Assembly (NCBI GenBank): GCA_019096195.1
Contig: JAGTXK010000178.1
Span: 62,001 to 126,000, forward strand
DNA length: 64,000 bases
DNA from: Boletus sp. NGJ
Lineage: Eukaryota > Basidiomycota > Agaricomycetes > Boletales > Boletaceae
Direction of reading: 5' to 3'
Below, piece by piece: positions 10,173-22,700 of this stretch. Numbering within the stretch: the first letter of the stretch is position 1; the number at the start of each line of letters is the position of its first letter. Below the pieces are notes generated by a model. The model worked only from the letters and a program-made list of their open reading frames with translations. It had not been told where the DNA came from and ran no database searches. A program made the translations under genes and the position numbers.

Positions 10173-12829
10173 TTACAACGTCGCCTCCGAACCCGCCCAT
10201 CCGGCCCCCTTCTCTTCCGCCCAGGTATCGCCCGACCCGCGCCTCCAAGCTGTACCCCCGGCAATCCGCACCTGCACCATCCCCGCCGCCCGTAGACGTT
10301 CCCCCGACGGATTTCGCACATGTCCAACGAGCCTCTTGAGATCCGGCCTCCGATGCGCTAACCACAGCACATCCAACACCCCCAAATTATCCATCGCGGC
10401 TGTAGCTGCATCCGATCCCGAGCCAGTCTCATCCTCTTCCGGCTCCGGCTCGCCCGTCCGCGTCAGGGGAACTAGAAGCACCAACAGCAAACAAGACACA
10501 GACAAGCCCATCATCAACTGCCAGATCCAACACAGCATGCATGGGTATGGTATGACGTGGTGGTTGGGTTAGCCGACCACCTCGTGACGTGTATGTATAG
10601 CAGGAAGCCGGCTAACCGGAACGAGATTGATCTATACGCGCGGAAAAAAAATACATCAACGCTCGTGTCACAAGGGAAACACTGACACAAACTCCGCGGG
10701 TTACAGGTACTCACGTTGAGGCGTGATTGAGCCACAATGACGTTTCACCGTCGCAGATCCCTCCGCGGTAACGTCCGTTCCCGTAAACCCGTTCGCAATG
10801 CTGCGGACCCCTGATAAGAAGATGCTTAGTCACGTACCAAGGTCTTGGAGCTGTGAGAGTGTGACAAACGGGGAAGTCACTGTCGACCGGTCCACGGCGG
10901 CCACGTCCTGCGATACCCCCAATATCTCTGCAAGGTACCTGTTGCATCATCCATGTTCTCAATCAGTGTGCGTTTCTCTTTCGAAAACCGACGTACTCAC
11001 AAGGTGGTATACGAAAAGTATGTGCGGGCATCTGTCGGGGTAGGATTGTAATCACTCGTCTCATTCCAGATGGTTGCGATTCCTGAAACGCCATCGCCCA
11101 CTACAACGTGGACACACTCAAGAGTCAGAAAGACGCAGAATAGAGTGTATCTCGACCTCGTACCCAATCCACAGTCGGATCCCCTGTCGTTCCATCACCA
11201 ACATTCAAGTTGCTCGGCTGCCATTCTTCCCACAGCGTCATCTCGGCGCCGTTGATATTTGGACCACCCGGCACCGTGTTCGTCCCAGAATCGATGACCA
11301 CCATTTGTTGTCGAGAGGACAACGTGCAGCCAAAGTACTGTGCGAACGTGCTGATCGGACGGCGTTGGATGCGTTCTCAGCCATAGAATCAAATCACTCA
11401 CTTGCTCGAGTTCATAATCACGCCCAAAGTGCTCGACTCCACGTTACACACCGAATCGACGATTGGAAACGTGGTGTAGAACAATATGTGCAGACCTTGC
11501 TATACGCGCCATCGTGTCAATTTTCCCCGCGTGCACAATGAACACCACGTGCTCACCCACAACGTCTCTCTAGACTTAAATTGAACTTGGACAGCATTGA
11601 GACTGTTCTTGTCTAGTAAACAAGTCAGCTAGCCCGTCAGACCACACCCGGACACCAACGACGACGCACACATGGGCATCAAGAGCACATCCAATGGATC
11701 TGCCGGATCCACCCCGGAATACCCCGCAAAAAGCTGCAATTCAACCATCCGAATTATGTATCGTGCCAGTGCTCGACACCGTCAACGTGCCACACGTCAC
11801 ATCAAACGTCGCCGCGTTCGCCGTCGTATTACCAATCCCAGAGGTGTCTTTGAGGACGTCGTAGACCATGTTTCCCGATAATCCTAGGACGGTCATTCCC
11901 GCCAACCCGGGCAACAGCCTCGCAACCAAACTCGCGTCGGCTCAATCCACAGCATGGTACTGATTCTCTAACCCCGTGTCCACACCACCATAGCCATCAG
12001 CGAGCCCAGGCATAGCAAGCGCAGTTGCCACCGACACGTTCGCCGTCCCGTTGAACGACTGCAAACTGAGTATCGTGGACGTCGTCACGTGCAGGATGGC
12101 AATCCCACCGAGGTAGAGTGTCACGCAGATCGCACTGAGAAGCGACGACCGAACGACGCGTTGGCGGTAGAGCGTCACGAGGGCAGTACCCAGACCCGCC
12201 CAGCTTGACGAGAGATCGTGTGTTGCCGTGAGGGTTTAGCGGAGGCACAGATTACGCCGGAGCGCGAGACGTTGCGTACACAGGACTGGAATCGCTGCGT
12301 AGCCCTGTGGGACGGTTGGACGAACACGAACGACCGCGAGGATATCCGTATATCAGGACGTGCCTGGGTGAGTGGACGGAAGAGGTGGACGTACGGTGAT
12401 GAAGGTCTGCATGACGATCGTGATCGCCGTGCTCGCAATGTTGCTCGTCTTCTTGAGCGGGAGAACCAATTGCTTTTCGACATGATGGATGTACAGCGCC
12501 AAGAAGATCACATGCAGGAGGACCAGAAACCCATGGAGAATGAAACACAACACGGACGCTCGCGTCGACCGGTGTGCTTTCAGCCTCAGGGCCTGGGGGA
12601 ACCACCCCGCACCCGCCATCGACGCGACGGAAGCCGTGGCTTTGCGTGGTGAGCAAGGGACGCGTCGTCCACCGTCGACAAACGCCGGTTGGACAGCAGC
12701 GTCGCCTTCGGCCTCCACGCCACCGACGACACCACAGTGCGGTACTACGTTCCCACTCAACAACAGCGTAGACTCTTTCGGAGACACGTCGCTCTCTCCT
12801 TGCTCAACATCAGCATCCCTATCAGACAT
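10173..12829 (-). CDS. Multi-exon integral membrane protein, function unknown
   Basis: I do not recognise the family. Several minus-strand segments look like exons of one gene. The N-terminal exon (from ATG 12829) starts MSDRDADVEQGESDVSPKE and contains a membrane span (VLCFILHGFLVLLHVIFLA). A second exon (about 12,180-11,950) has a span LLSAICVTLYLGGIAILH followed by Asn-rich NGTANVS. The region to about 11,740 is extracellular-like (TSGIGNTTANAATFDVTCGT). Further exons (11,320-10,720) read GIATIWNETSDYNPT, YLAEILGVSQDVAAVDRS and IANGFTGTDVTAEG. The last exon has a span CLLLVLLVPL and an Arg-rich tail ending GSEATL at 10173. So there are two spans near the N-terminus, a large glycosylatable domain, and one span near the C-terminus. 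Exon joins are approximate. Confidence 0.55.
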
Positions 12830-14484
12830 CTATCACCAACCGACACGAGGCACGAGCGAGGAACGTTTGACTCCAGAGGGAGAAGAGAAACGAAATATGG
12901 GGCGCGTGGGCCCCGCTGGTGGAGGGGCCCTCTATTCATACGGCGGGTTTGATGGGCACGGTCCAGAAGACCCTTTTTTGTTTTCTTCTTTGTTGACTGT
13001 GCAGAAAAACCTATGGTCACTATAAATGATCTGTTTGATGTCGGGCGAAAGTATACCTTGTGTTGGCGTTGAAAAAGCAAACTGCAAGCGATCGAATGAC
13101 TCGATTTCGAGTCATGGCAATGTTTGGAGAGACTTGTAATGATGCTGGGAACTTGCCAGTATGGTCATGGGACAGCGAGCACCGCAGATAGTCGGCCAGT
13201 CATGGCCGTCACGTGAACCGTAGTAAATGGAGGGGTGTGCGAATACGTAGTGGTAGCTGGGCCCTTCTTGATCACATACAGTGAAACTCATGTCGAGATG
13301 ATGTTGGTACTGAGCGTTGATGCAGATGTGACCGTCCATGACGGACTCGGCCAAGTATAGTAGAGCGCGAGATTTGGTCCCACAACATTGACAAATTGTT
13401 GCTTTGAACACTCATGCGAAGACTAAATACACACGGCTAGGTAGGTACAATCAAGCTCAAGTAGCCCGTCAAACCGAAAGCCAAGCGGAAACAGCAGTAC
13501 AATCTTTTACTATAGTACTAGTTGCGGGGTCACCCCGTCACCGTACCAGCACCGGACGACACCACGACGAGCGTCTGCTTCGTCTCGTGTTATTCATTGT
13601 CAACCAAGATCGAACATGCGTGAGGTGAGTGAAACTGGATGTTGCTGCTTGCGCGCCGTCGGCCGGGTTTCCAAGGATGCAGTGAGTCAAATTTGTCCTT
13701 TACTGAACCGTTCACCGACGGCGTCTTCATGTCCTGCGCTCTCTATAAGACCGGCAGATTGTAAAGAAACATGGCTATCCTGTCTTGAGAGACGTCAAGA
13801 ACGATCGGAGGCCCTAGAGTGATGGTGAGGTTACTACTAGACAAGATGGGTTGATACAGCGCAACAAGCAATACTGGTTTTTGAGCCACGTGCAAGATGG
13901 TAGCTGGGGAACGGGGTCATCCTCGATAACGCGGTGTGTGTATGGGCTCAATATTGTCTCTGATGCCTCCCGGACAGGGCAGATCACTCAGGTGGCATCC
14001 ACCGTTGCATGCATCGCTTATGGAGTATGGAACTACGGGAGCATCAGCATCCGAGTCAGTGGAACGGACGAGCGCAGTACCGTACTGAGCTCTCGATATC
14101 GCGCACACCACACATCTAAAACCTACCATCGGTCCGCGACTTACCATGTTACTAACTGGAAGACCGCTTGAGTGCTAACGTACATCTGCAAAGCAGACGA
14201 GTAACGTTATCGCCTCACGACCGTTGAGCAATTCTTTCGCAAGTAGCGAGCCCCCTTTGAGCTCTCTCATTGGCTGATGAGCATCTAACCGATCCCAAAA
14301 AGTTTTTACAGCACAAACCCTGACCTATTCCAAACTGGGTGTCCCAAAGACGCTCGTTTTCGTGTTTTCGGTTTGTAGATGTATTGTACCGAGGAGCCAA
14401 TATACTATCCCGTACGCCCATAACATAAGCGGAGCACTGCCCTCAATAATTTAAAATTTTGCAGGCAAATGGAGGATCCAAACA
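12830..14484. other. No recognised gene
   Basis: Open frames on both strands are short and carry no known motif. Probably intergenic, containing the promoters of the membrane-protein gene (left) and the acyltransferase gene (right). Confidence 0.5.
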
Positions 14485-15764
14485 GTGTCTTTTGCTGCTC
14501 CCCCCATGTGGGGCGTTATTGGTGTCCCAACGACCAAAGCTCCTATCAGTGGTGCGACGTTTGGATCATATGTCCTGCCTCCCTTGGTCTTTTACTTTGT
14601 TATGGCGGTATTGACCATCACGCCACGGACGCGCGCTCTCCGAGTGGCGTGTCTGGTGCTTGTCGCATTGCTAGCATTGCGTGCAACGGTTTCCGTGGAT
14701 ATGTCGCTCAGCTGCTTCAACGAGCGAAAATTCCATAACGATTTGGCGGTGAGTGGTTCTGCGAACAATCATTCTCCTTAGATTGGGACTTAGCTGAATT
14801 CGCTGAATGTCAGATCCCCATGTTAATTATCGTTACCCGTTCCCTCTATTGGGCATTGGGAAAAGAGCCACTTGTGAGACGACCCCGTCCCGCGAACAGC
14901 ACACCTTCAACGCTCGTGGATGCCCTCGATCTTGCCTCGAACTTCCGCGGTTACGGCTGGGACTGGTCCTGCGGAGTGTACATTCCGCGCGACACTCGTC
15001 CGTCCAGCCGCACTGGATTCGTTTTATATGTCACCGCGTCTGCGGCGCTCCATGCATTCATCTGCGGTACATTCCACAGAGCTATTCAATCATTCTCCCC
15101 AGTGGGACTCGGCTCCGTTTCGGGAGGATCTATTTTCGACGAAACCGTACCTCTCCGCGTGCGATACCTCCGATCGAGTATCATCTCCATCATTGGCTGC
15201 TTCGCAACCTACAGCCTCCTCCAGACGTGTTACGATTTGTGCACCGTGCTGGCAATTCTGATTCTTCGACAAGACACCACACAATGGCCCCCCGCCTTTG
15301 ATGCTCCGTGGCTTGCCACGTCGTTAGCTGATTTCTGGGGACGTAGGTGGCACCAGTGGCTTCGCCATATATTCCTCATCGTGGGTTATCCACTTTCTTC
15401 CGTCTTTGGTCGTGTGGGTCTCGTTGTCGGGGCATTCCTCTCCTCCTCAGTGTTCCATCATGTTGGGCTACTTTCGTTGGATACCACGAGTGAACTTTGG
15501 AGGATGCTAATTGGATTTGGAATGATGGCCCCGGTGATCCTCGTGGAGCGGGCATTCAAGCAGTTGATGGGAAGCAAGGTATGTGGGCTGGCAGGATGGG
15601 TTTGGACGATGACTTGGCTTCTCCTGTTGGGAAATACGATCATTGACGGTTTTGTGAGAGCTGGATTGTTCAAGTGCTGCACTTTCATAGATGGCGTGCC
15701 GTCCTTGCGGGCGTTGGTGGAACACCTGGTGATGGATTTAGATACCTGGTTACATACGGTATAG
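14485..15764 (+). CDS. Wax-synthase-like membrane O-acyltransferase, paralogue A
   Basis: Exon 1 (MSFAAPPMWGVIGVPTTKAP to NDLA) is joined by a GT-AG intron (about 14,750-14,814) to a long exon starting IPMLIIVTRSLYWALG and ending WLHTV at 15764. The product has many hydrophobic spans and the motif ADFWGRRWHQWLRHIF with a later SSVFHHVG, which is the active-site region of the wax-synthase/MBOAT-like family (PF13813). Such enzymes move acyl groups to alcohols or to secondary metabolites such as terpenoids; the substrate cannot be told from sequence. It lies in tandem with paralogue B, same strand, about 460 bp apart. Confidence 0.8.
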
Positions 15765-16226
15765 ATATATGACCATCGGATCCACTAGGAACGGGTACAG
15801 TACCAGTAGGATTATATTTCTCGAGTCCTCAGTGTTGCAAATGAAACCTTCGGAGTTCATTTGCGTCGCATGTTTTGATCATATCCATCGATCCACGCTT
15901 TGATTTATGCTTAGGCTCGGTTACGTACTCGGGCGGAACCGTTGTTATGATACTGTCTGTCTGTCTGTCAATCAATCTCAATTCTCATGTAGGCGATGGA
16001 CACCAAGAACCAAGAATTCGAGCGACACAGTTACTCGAATAGCACTATGGAAATGTAGGTACACACTGGCAAGCTCAGATACTAAGCTGTCATGTTCGAG
16101 CGATACCAGTATACATGACTCCGCGATTCTAGACTTACGTTGCTTGCGGCGCCGTTATCCGGTTGCTGACTCTCAAACTTCATTTAAAATTGCAGGACAA
16201 TCCAAAGCGCTCAACGTTCAACCCCC
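15765..16226. other. Spacer between the two tandem acyltransferase genes
   Basis: Holds a TGTCTGTCTGTC microsatellite near 15,954 and probably the promoter of paralogue B. The stretch resembles the 5' side of paralogue A only just before the start codon. Nothing else recognised. Confidence 0.5.
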
Positions 16227-17516
16227 ATGTCCTTTGGGCGCTTGGTTGTGCCGTCTTTGCGGGAGGCTCTTGGTATTCCATCAACTAGGATTCCTATCGA
16301 CGTTACCACGTTGGTATCGTATGTCCTCCCTCCGGTGGTTTGCTACTTCGTGGTAGCGGTGTTGGCTGTCACACCCCACACGCGCGCTGTCCGAATCGGA
16401 TTATGGCCCATCGTCTCGTTGTTAGCGTTCCGTGCCGCACTTTCCGTGGACATGTCACTCGGGAAGACCGAGCGAAAATTCCTCAACGTTGATATGGTGG
16501 CAAGTGTCTATCGGCATTATACCTCTTCAAAGGTCCCTAGACTTACACGGACCTCCCTCCAGCTCTCCATGTGTTCTGTTGCCACCCGTACTCTGGATTG
16601 GACATTGGCGAAAGAACCACTCGTGCGACGTCTCCGTCCTACGAACAGTTCTCCGTCAACCATCATGGACATCTTTGACCTCGTCTCAAACCTTCGTGGC
16701 CACGGTTGGGAGTGGTCACGTGGATTGTACATTCCACGCGAAACACGTCCAGTTAATCGCATAGCATTCGCTTTCTGTACACTTCTGTCTGCAGTTGTAC
16801 ATGCTTTAATATGCGGTGGCTTTCACCGAGCAGTCCTGTCGTTCGCTCCGGTAGGAATCGGGTCCATACCCGACGGATCGTCCATTTTTGATGAAACCCT
16901 TCCTTTCTTGGTGCGATACTTCCGTGCGTCAATTATAACAACTTGTACCGCCTTCGCGATCTACTCCTCCCTGCAAATGGCTTACGACCTGTGCACCATA
17001 CCTGCCGTTCTTTTCCTCGGACAAGACCCCGCTCAATGGCCGCCTGCATTCGACGCTCCATGGCGCGCTACATCACTCGGCGACTTCTGGGGCCGCAGGT
17101 GGCACCAGTGGTTTCGCCACACCTTCCTCCTAGGTGGTTACCCGCTTTCCTTTGTCCTTGGTCGCACCGGCATAGTTTTCGGGGCATTCCTCTCATCGGC
17201 GGTCTTCCACCAGATCGCGATGTGGGCACTCGGTAACCGGGTGGAATTTTGGAATATGCTCGTTGGATTTGGGATGATGGCCCCCGGAATCGTTGCCGAG
17301 CGCGCATTTTATGAGATGACGGGGAGGAGGGTAGGTGGGGTTGCAGGGTGGATCTGGACGATGTCATGGCTTCTCCTGTGGGGGAACGTGATGATCGAAG
17401 GATTCGCAAGAGCGGGCATGTTTGGCTGCTCGAGCTCTATCGACAGCGCATTACCGGTGCGAGTAGTGGTGGAGCAGTGGGTGATAGATTTTGATGCCTG
17501 GTTACATGCCATTTAA
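16227..17516 (+). CDS. Wax-synthase-like membrane O-acyltransferase, paralogue B
   Basis: Closely related to paralogue A throughout: VTTLVSYVLPPVVCYF, ATRTLDWTLAKEPLVRR, GDFWGRRWHQWFRHTF with the catalytic-region His, and SSAVFHQIAMWALG. The frame is open for 429 codons, but bases 16,497-16,562 (66 nt, gtggca...ctccag) sit exactly where paralogue A has its intron and have no counterpart in A's protein. I read them as an intron whose length is a multiple of three. Multi-span membrane enzyme of PF13813 type, substrate unknown. The N-terminus differs from A (MSFGRLVVPSLREALG) and may extend to other starts. Confidence 0.8.
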   Translation: MSFGRLVVPSLREALGIPSTRIPIDVTTLVSYVLPPVVCYFVVAVLAVTPHTRAVRIGLWPIVSLLAFRAALSVDMSLGKTERKFLNVDMVASVYRHYTSSKVPRLTRTSLQLSMCSVATRTLDWTLAKEPLVRRLRPTNSSPSTIMDIFDLVSNLRGHGWEWSRGLYIPRETRPVNRIAFAFCTLLSAVVHALICGGFHRAVLSFAPVGIGSIPDGSSIFDETLPFLVRYFRASIITTCTAFAIYSSLQMAYDLCTIPAVLFLGQDPAQWPPAFDAPWRATSLGDFWGRRWHQWFRHTFLLGGYPLSFVLGRTGIVFGAFLSSAVFHQIAMWALGNRVEFWNMLVGFGMMAPGIVAERAFYEMTGRRVGGVAGWIWTMSWLLLWGNVMIEGFARAGMFGCSSSIDSALPVRVVVEQWVIDFDAWLHAI

Positions 17517-17689
17517 CAAGGAACGGCAACCCCTCCTACGGATTTGTGTTCGTGTAACTTACATACCTACGAGTCTTGATGTGAATCCAGGCGCAAGAGC
17601 ATACAAGTACCTAAGTGGTATCGTTTCAATCAGCGGAAAATGTGAACCAAACATCAAAATTCGCCATCAAACGCTCCATCACCGTCTGT

Positions 17690-18425
17690 CCTGGTGCCGT
17701 TACAGTACCTTCGGTGAAATTCATATGCCCGGATGTCCTAGTGACGAGGCCCACCCTTTCAAGAAATAGGAGTGGATAATCGCCCTGGATGAGGGATAAG
17801 CGGCGGAAAATCTGATGCCATCTACATCCCCAGAAATCACTCAGTTATGTCGCGCGTCGCGGGGCGTCGAATACAGGAGGCCATTGTGCGGGATCTTGTC
17901 CAAAGGCGAGCACAGTGATAATGGTACATGCGTCGTAATACCGCAATCTGGATAAGAGCATAGAGCCCGAAAGACCGAGATGACACTCGATCGGAGGTAT
18001 CGCGCGTAGAATGGGAGGGTTACATCCTCCGAAAAGGGCCACGAGTCCCATTGGAGAAAACGACAGGGTTGTTCTGTGGAGGACGCCGCAGAGGAGGGCA
18101 TGGACAGCCTGCAGGGAAGATTACATAGAATGTAAATCCTCCGCGGCTGGCTAGATGTGTTTCACGCGGAATGTACACCCCGCGTGACCATAGTAATCGC
18201 GCAAGGTTGAGGCGAGGTCGAGGGCATCCAGAATGATTGACTGAAGGCCTTCGCGGGACGCAGGTGTCGCGCGAGCGGCGTTTTCGTTCGTGACCAATCG
18301 AGGGTACGGGTGACTAGGAAGGGAGATACAGTATTCACTACAAAAATGGTGGTGTGGAACTTCCCATTAGGCTTGCCAAGCGATGGCATGACCGCGGTAG
18401 CCGCTGCACGCCAGGCTAACGACTG
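17690..18425 (-). pseudogene. Decayed third copy of the wax-synthase-like gene (paralogue C)
   Basis: On the opposite strand to A and B, fragments in several frames match successive parts of the same protein: SLAWRAAATAVMPSLGKPNGK, VTRTLDWSRTKTPLARHLRP, VHALLCGVLHRTTLSFSPMG, FGQDPAQWPPVFDAPRRAT, then SDFWGCRWHQIF and GDYPLLFLERVGLV. The signature WGRRWHQW has become WGCRWHQI. Stops and frame changes separate the fragments and both ends are missing, so it cannot encode a working enzyme. With A and B it shows local duplication with one inverted, dead copy. Confidence 0.75.
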
Positions 18426-18639
18426 ACAAGGAAAGAGCGCGCGTGGGAAAATACCCTTCTTGAAGTTCCCGTCCACCGACTCGGACAGTCATCATCGACA
18501 TTCTCGACATTTTACTCCATCCCACCTCTCCTACATTCTGCGGTGATGGTGGAATGCAATTGAATCAGGTGAATTGGGATGAGGGTGACCATTCAGAAGT
18601 TTCCAATAGACCGAACGAGTGACTCGTGATAGTACCAAC

Positions 18640-19403
18640 AAAATGGGACACACCAAAAAGTAGTCCTTCACATGATTAGAGCTGTCAAGATAAATCTGGT
18701 TCACATCACGAGAAATAGTGGATGGCGATGGCAACACTGTCCCAGGCCGAAGGAGTGCTACTTCTTGAAGATATAAAGAGTCGTTTACCATATTAAATGG
18801 CCATTTCGAAACGGCACAGCGCATGGCAATGAGAGCCCGATGTTTTGCAGGCGTATATTCAGAGATCGATTTCTCGATTGACTGCTGAGCCTGTCCACCA
18901 GTCACAGTCTTGATATCAACCCCACGACGAGAGTTACAGTCTTCAATGCCTCTTGCAAGGTTTGAAGTCCCATGGCCAGTCTGCATCCATTTGTGAACAT
19001 GAGCATTGTGGCCTCCAGGATCCACTTTGCATATAAAGTGGAACTCAAAAAGTTATGATCGCCATTGGGGCGAGTATGACGCTTGACAATAACGTCGTAA
19101 TGGTCATAGACCGTTGACTTCCATCGCCGCCTTGATTCTGCTGTCAAAATTGTCAAATTTTGAAGTTAGCCCGAGCACATGCTGGTAATGAAGCATACCT
19201 ATGAGTTCATCGTCATCCTTATTCCATGCTTCAGCATCCGTAGTGTTCTCAGTTCGTTTCCCTCGTTTCTTCACAGGTGACACAAGTACAGCTGGCGGAG
19301 ACCGATGAGCCCTTTTGTCGGAGTGGCTGCGAAGATTTTTTGATGGAGAGTTGGGCGGTGTGGAATTCTGGGACAATGCTGGAGGTGAACGAGCACGAAC
19401 CAT
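18640..19403 (-). mobile_element. Fragment of a hAT-type DNA transposase
   Basis: Three minus-strand frames in order look like the N-terminal half of a fungal hAT transposase: a basic, Ser/Pro-rich leader (SPVKKRGKR), a helix-turn-helix-like part (LGLTSKFDNFDSRIKAAMEV), a BED-type zinc-finger-like stretch ending TSNLARGIEDC, then RCAVSKWPFNMVND and PSPSTISRDVNQIY, which resemble the start of the hAT core. The frames are offset and the catalytic and dimerisation regions are absent, so it is a dead, 3'-truncated copy. It lies beside acyltransferase pseudogene C. I found no terminal inverted repeats. Confidence 0.6.
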
Positions 19404-19771
19404 GATGATGACTCTCCCATGTGCTTGGAGGTATGGAAAACCTCAATATACATTATGCGAGGTTTTAAAAAGAATTGTGCCATGAGGAAAGGTACAATAA
19501 TGAAGAAAAAAATAAGCGTAGAATGATAGCGTCAAGATCGAGCTAGACATGCACGGCCTCGCTGGCAGAATGTACACGTGGATCCACCTGTGGATATCCA
19601 CGGATCCTACAGGTAAGCCGACCCCTTACCCGTACCCATCCGGGTCTAAGCACCCACCCCACCCATACCCATACTACCCAGCCCACCACATTACCCACGG
19701 GTGTGACCCGGACGGGTACCCGGACATGCCCTACCCATGCCATACCCTAAACGAGTCTAGTCGTTCAGCGG
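19404..19771. repeat. TACCC/CCCAT-rich degenerate repeat (about 19,615-19,745)
   Basis: The core is a cytosine-rich run of TACCC, ACCC and CCCAT words, with palindromic pieces such as GGGTACCCGG. It lies just upstream of TPR-CHAT copy 2. The stretch before it (19,404-19,614) has no recognised gene. Confidence 0.6.
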
Positions 19772-22700
19772 GTGCAGTCAACCTTTCGAGAGCTGAACTT
19801 CATGTCCGCCCGCCAAAGAGTCCATTGCGGTAGAACCTGTGCATCGTTGCCTTTTTGGACCGCTCACACAACATTTCAATGTTTCCCAATCCACGATATT
19901 GGATCAAGGTTGGCCAGTCCAGATGGATTCAAAAGGTACTTGTTTCTTTCTACCGGTGCGGAGAGCGGTGAAATGATGTACCTGCCAGTCGATCAATTGC
20001 ATTCACGGGCAAAATCCCTTGCTGCCAAGTTTAAGCAAGGAGGGGGGACCAATTACATCGGCGAGGCGATCGTCCTCAATCGCGAAGCAGTAGAACTTTG
20101 CCCACCCGGCCATCCTAAGCGATATATCTCCTTGATATTCATATAAGTATTCGTTATGACCAGCTCGGGGCAATGACGAACCACGAGGAGGCCATCTTGC
20201 TTTGCCGAGAATCACTGGCGCTTTGCACAGCGGAGCACCTGGATCGGTTCATGGCTTTGAACAACCTTGGAGCTCGTCTCACCACTCGGCACAGTCAGCT
20301 CGGAACGATAGACCTCAATGAGGCCATTGCCCTCAGCCGAGCCACACTGGTGCTTTGCCCACTGGTGCACCCACAACGCGCAAAGTCTTTGGGAAACCTT
20401 GCAGTTCATCTCTCCCGTCGGTACAAGAAACTCGAAACGATAGAGGATCCCAATGCGGCCATTGCCCTCGCCCGAGAGGCACTGGTACTTTGCCCACAGG
20501 GCGACCCAGATCGTCCAATGTCTTTGGACAACCTCGCAGCTGATCTCTCCCATCGGTATGAGCAGCTCGGGGCGATAGAGGGTCTCAACGAGGCCATTGT
20601 CTTCGCCCGAGATGCGCTAGCGCTTTGCCCATCGGGGCATCCTCTTCGTTCAACTTCTTTGAACAACCTCGCAGTCCATCTCTCCATACGGTACAAGCAA
20701 CTCGGGGTGATAGAGGACCTCAACGAGGTCATTGTCCTCGACCGACACATTCGCGCTCTGCCCACCAGGGCACCCTATCCAATCAATGTTTCTGAACAAC
20801 CTCGCAGCTTATCTCTCCACTCGGTACAAGCAGTTCGGGGTAATAGAGGACCTCAACGAGGCAATCGTCCTCGGCCGAGCCGCACTGGCGTTTCGCCCAA
20901 TGGGGCACCCAGACCATTCAATGTCTTTGCACAACATCGCAGTTCAACTCTCCACTCGGTACAGCCAGCTCGGGGCGATAGAGGATCTCAACGAGGCTAT
21001 TGTCCTCGCCCGAGATGCGCTAGCGCTTTGCCCATCGGGGCATCCTCTTCGCTCAAGTTCTTTGAATATCACTGCATTTTGTTTGTCGACTCGGTACAAG
21101 CAACTTGGGGCAATAGAGGACCTCAATGAGGCCATTCTCCTCGACCGAGATGCACTGGTGCTTTACCCACTGGGCCACCCAGATCGATCGCGCTCATTGA
21201 ACAATCTTGCAGACCACCTGTGTACTCGGTTCACAACATTGAGTCGGTTACAGAATAAGGAGGAGTTATTCAGTATCTATGCTCAGCTGGCACATCCCCC
21301 TTCAGTGGCGTCGTCCACCGATCTGGCTGCCGCTAGATCATGGACCCGTGTAGCTGAACATTTCCATCATCCCACCATCCTTCTAGCTTATCGAACATCT
21401 CTTCAATTACTCATTCATCTCGTCGCCACTCTACCACCTCTACCTCAACATCGCACTGTCCTCAAGGGTATCACCTCGTCGCTTGCAGTCGACGCGTTCT
21501 CAGCGTGTCTTCGCAATCGCTCTCCTAGAGATGCGGTCGAGCTTCTAGAACAGGGTCGCGGCGTCTTTTGGAGCCAGCTCACTCGACTCCGTTCCCCACT
21601 TGATGATGTCATTGCATCTGACCCGCGAGGAAGGATGTTGGCAGACGAATTCACACAACAGACCCTGCTGATTCGTACTGCCCTTGATTCACCTGGTCCA
21701 GATCAGCATGATCGGGTGTGTCGTCTCAACATTGAATTGCAAATACCCGCGAGTTGCCTGGTCTCTCCCGTTTCCTTCTCCTGCCGCTCTTCCGCAATCT
21801 CCAACAGGCAGCCTGTGAGGGCCCTGTCATCATTGTGAATGCGGGCAAGTATGGCTGTGATGCCCTCGTTGTCCTAGTCGACCGACCAAATCCCATCCAC
21901 ATTCCATTATCAATCACAAAGGAAGGTGTCGGACAACTGTCATCGAGGCTTAGTACGTTGACTGTGCGCGCAAAGTCGATGGACGTGACGAGATCTCGGC
22001 GTCTTTCTGCGGGAACTCTGGGATGAGGTTGTTTCCCCATTGCGAACTTCCTCCAGACGATACTTCCATCTCAATCACGCATCTGGTGGTGCCCCACCAC
22101 CGAGTTCTCTCTTCTTCCCCTCCACGCCGCCGGTCCATACAGGAAGGGCCAACAGAACCTCGCCAATCTCTATATCTCGTCTTATACCCCTACGCTTACC
22201 GCCCTCATTCATGCTAGACGTCACACTCTCACGCATTCTGCATCCAATAGGAAATTCTTCGTTGGTATAGGTCAAGCGAAAGCCATGGGCGAGAATGAAC
22301 TTGTTTCGGTCGGCGCCGAACTGGCCAGCATTAAACAGCGCGTCAATGGGCTCGCCACATTCACGCACATCGAGGGTCAAGAGTCCTGCATCGCCCGGGT
22401 CACGGAGGAACTTGGGAAGAACGAATGGGTGCATCTTGCGTGTCATGGTATCCCAAATCGGAACCAGCCATTCGAGTCCGCGTTCGCTCTCCACGACGGA
22501 CACCTCACGATTGAACGGATCATTCGATGCGAATTAGAGAACCCCGAGTTTGCATATCTCTCGGCGTGTCATACGACTGTCGGGGACGAGGACAGTCTGG
22601 ACGAGGTGATGCATCTCGCGTCGGCGATGCAGTTCGCCGGGTTCCGTTCTGTGATCGGGACGATGTGGGCGGTGGACAATGCTCAGACGAACAAGATCAC

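Noticed and set aside
11741-12178. In-frame TGA between two segments of the membrane protein, suggesting recoding.
   Set aside because: A 47-nt GT-AG intron can remove it, and nothing else points to stop-codon reassignment.
18531-18650. Minus-strand VTRSVYW after the hAT fragment resembles the acyltransferase VTRSLYW.
   Set aside because: The stretch is bounded by GT and AG like an intron of the hAT gene and the match is only seven residues, so chance is likely.
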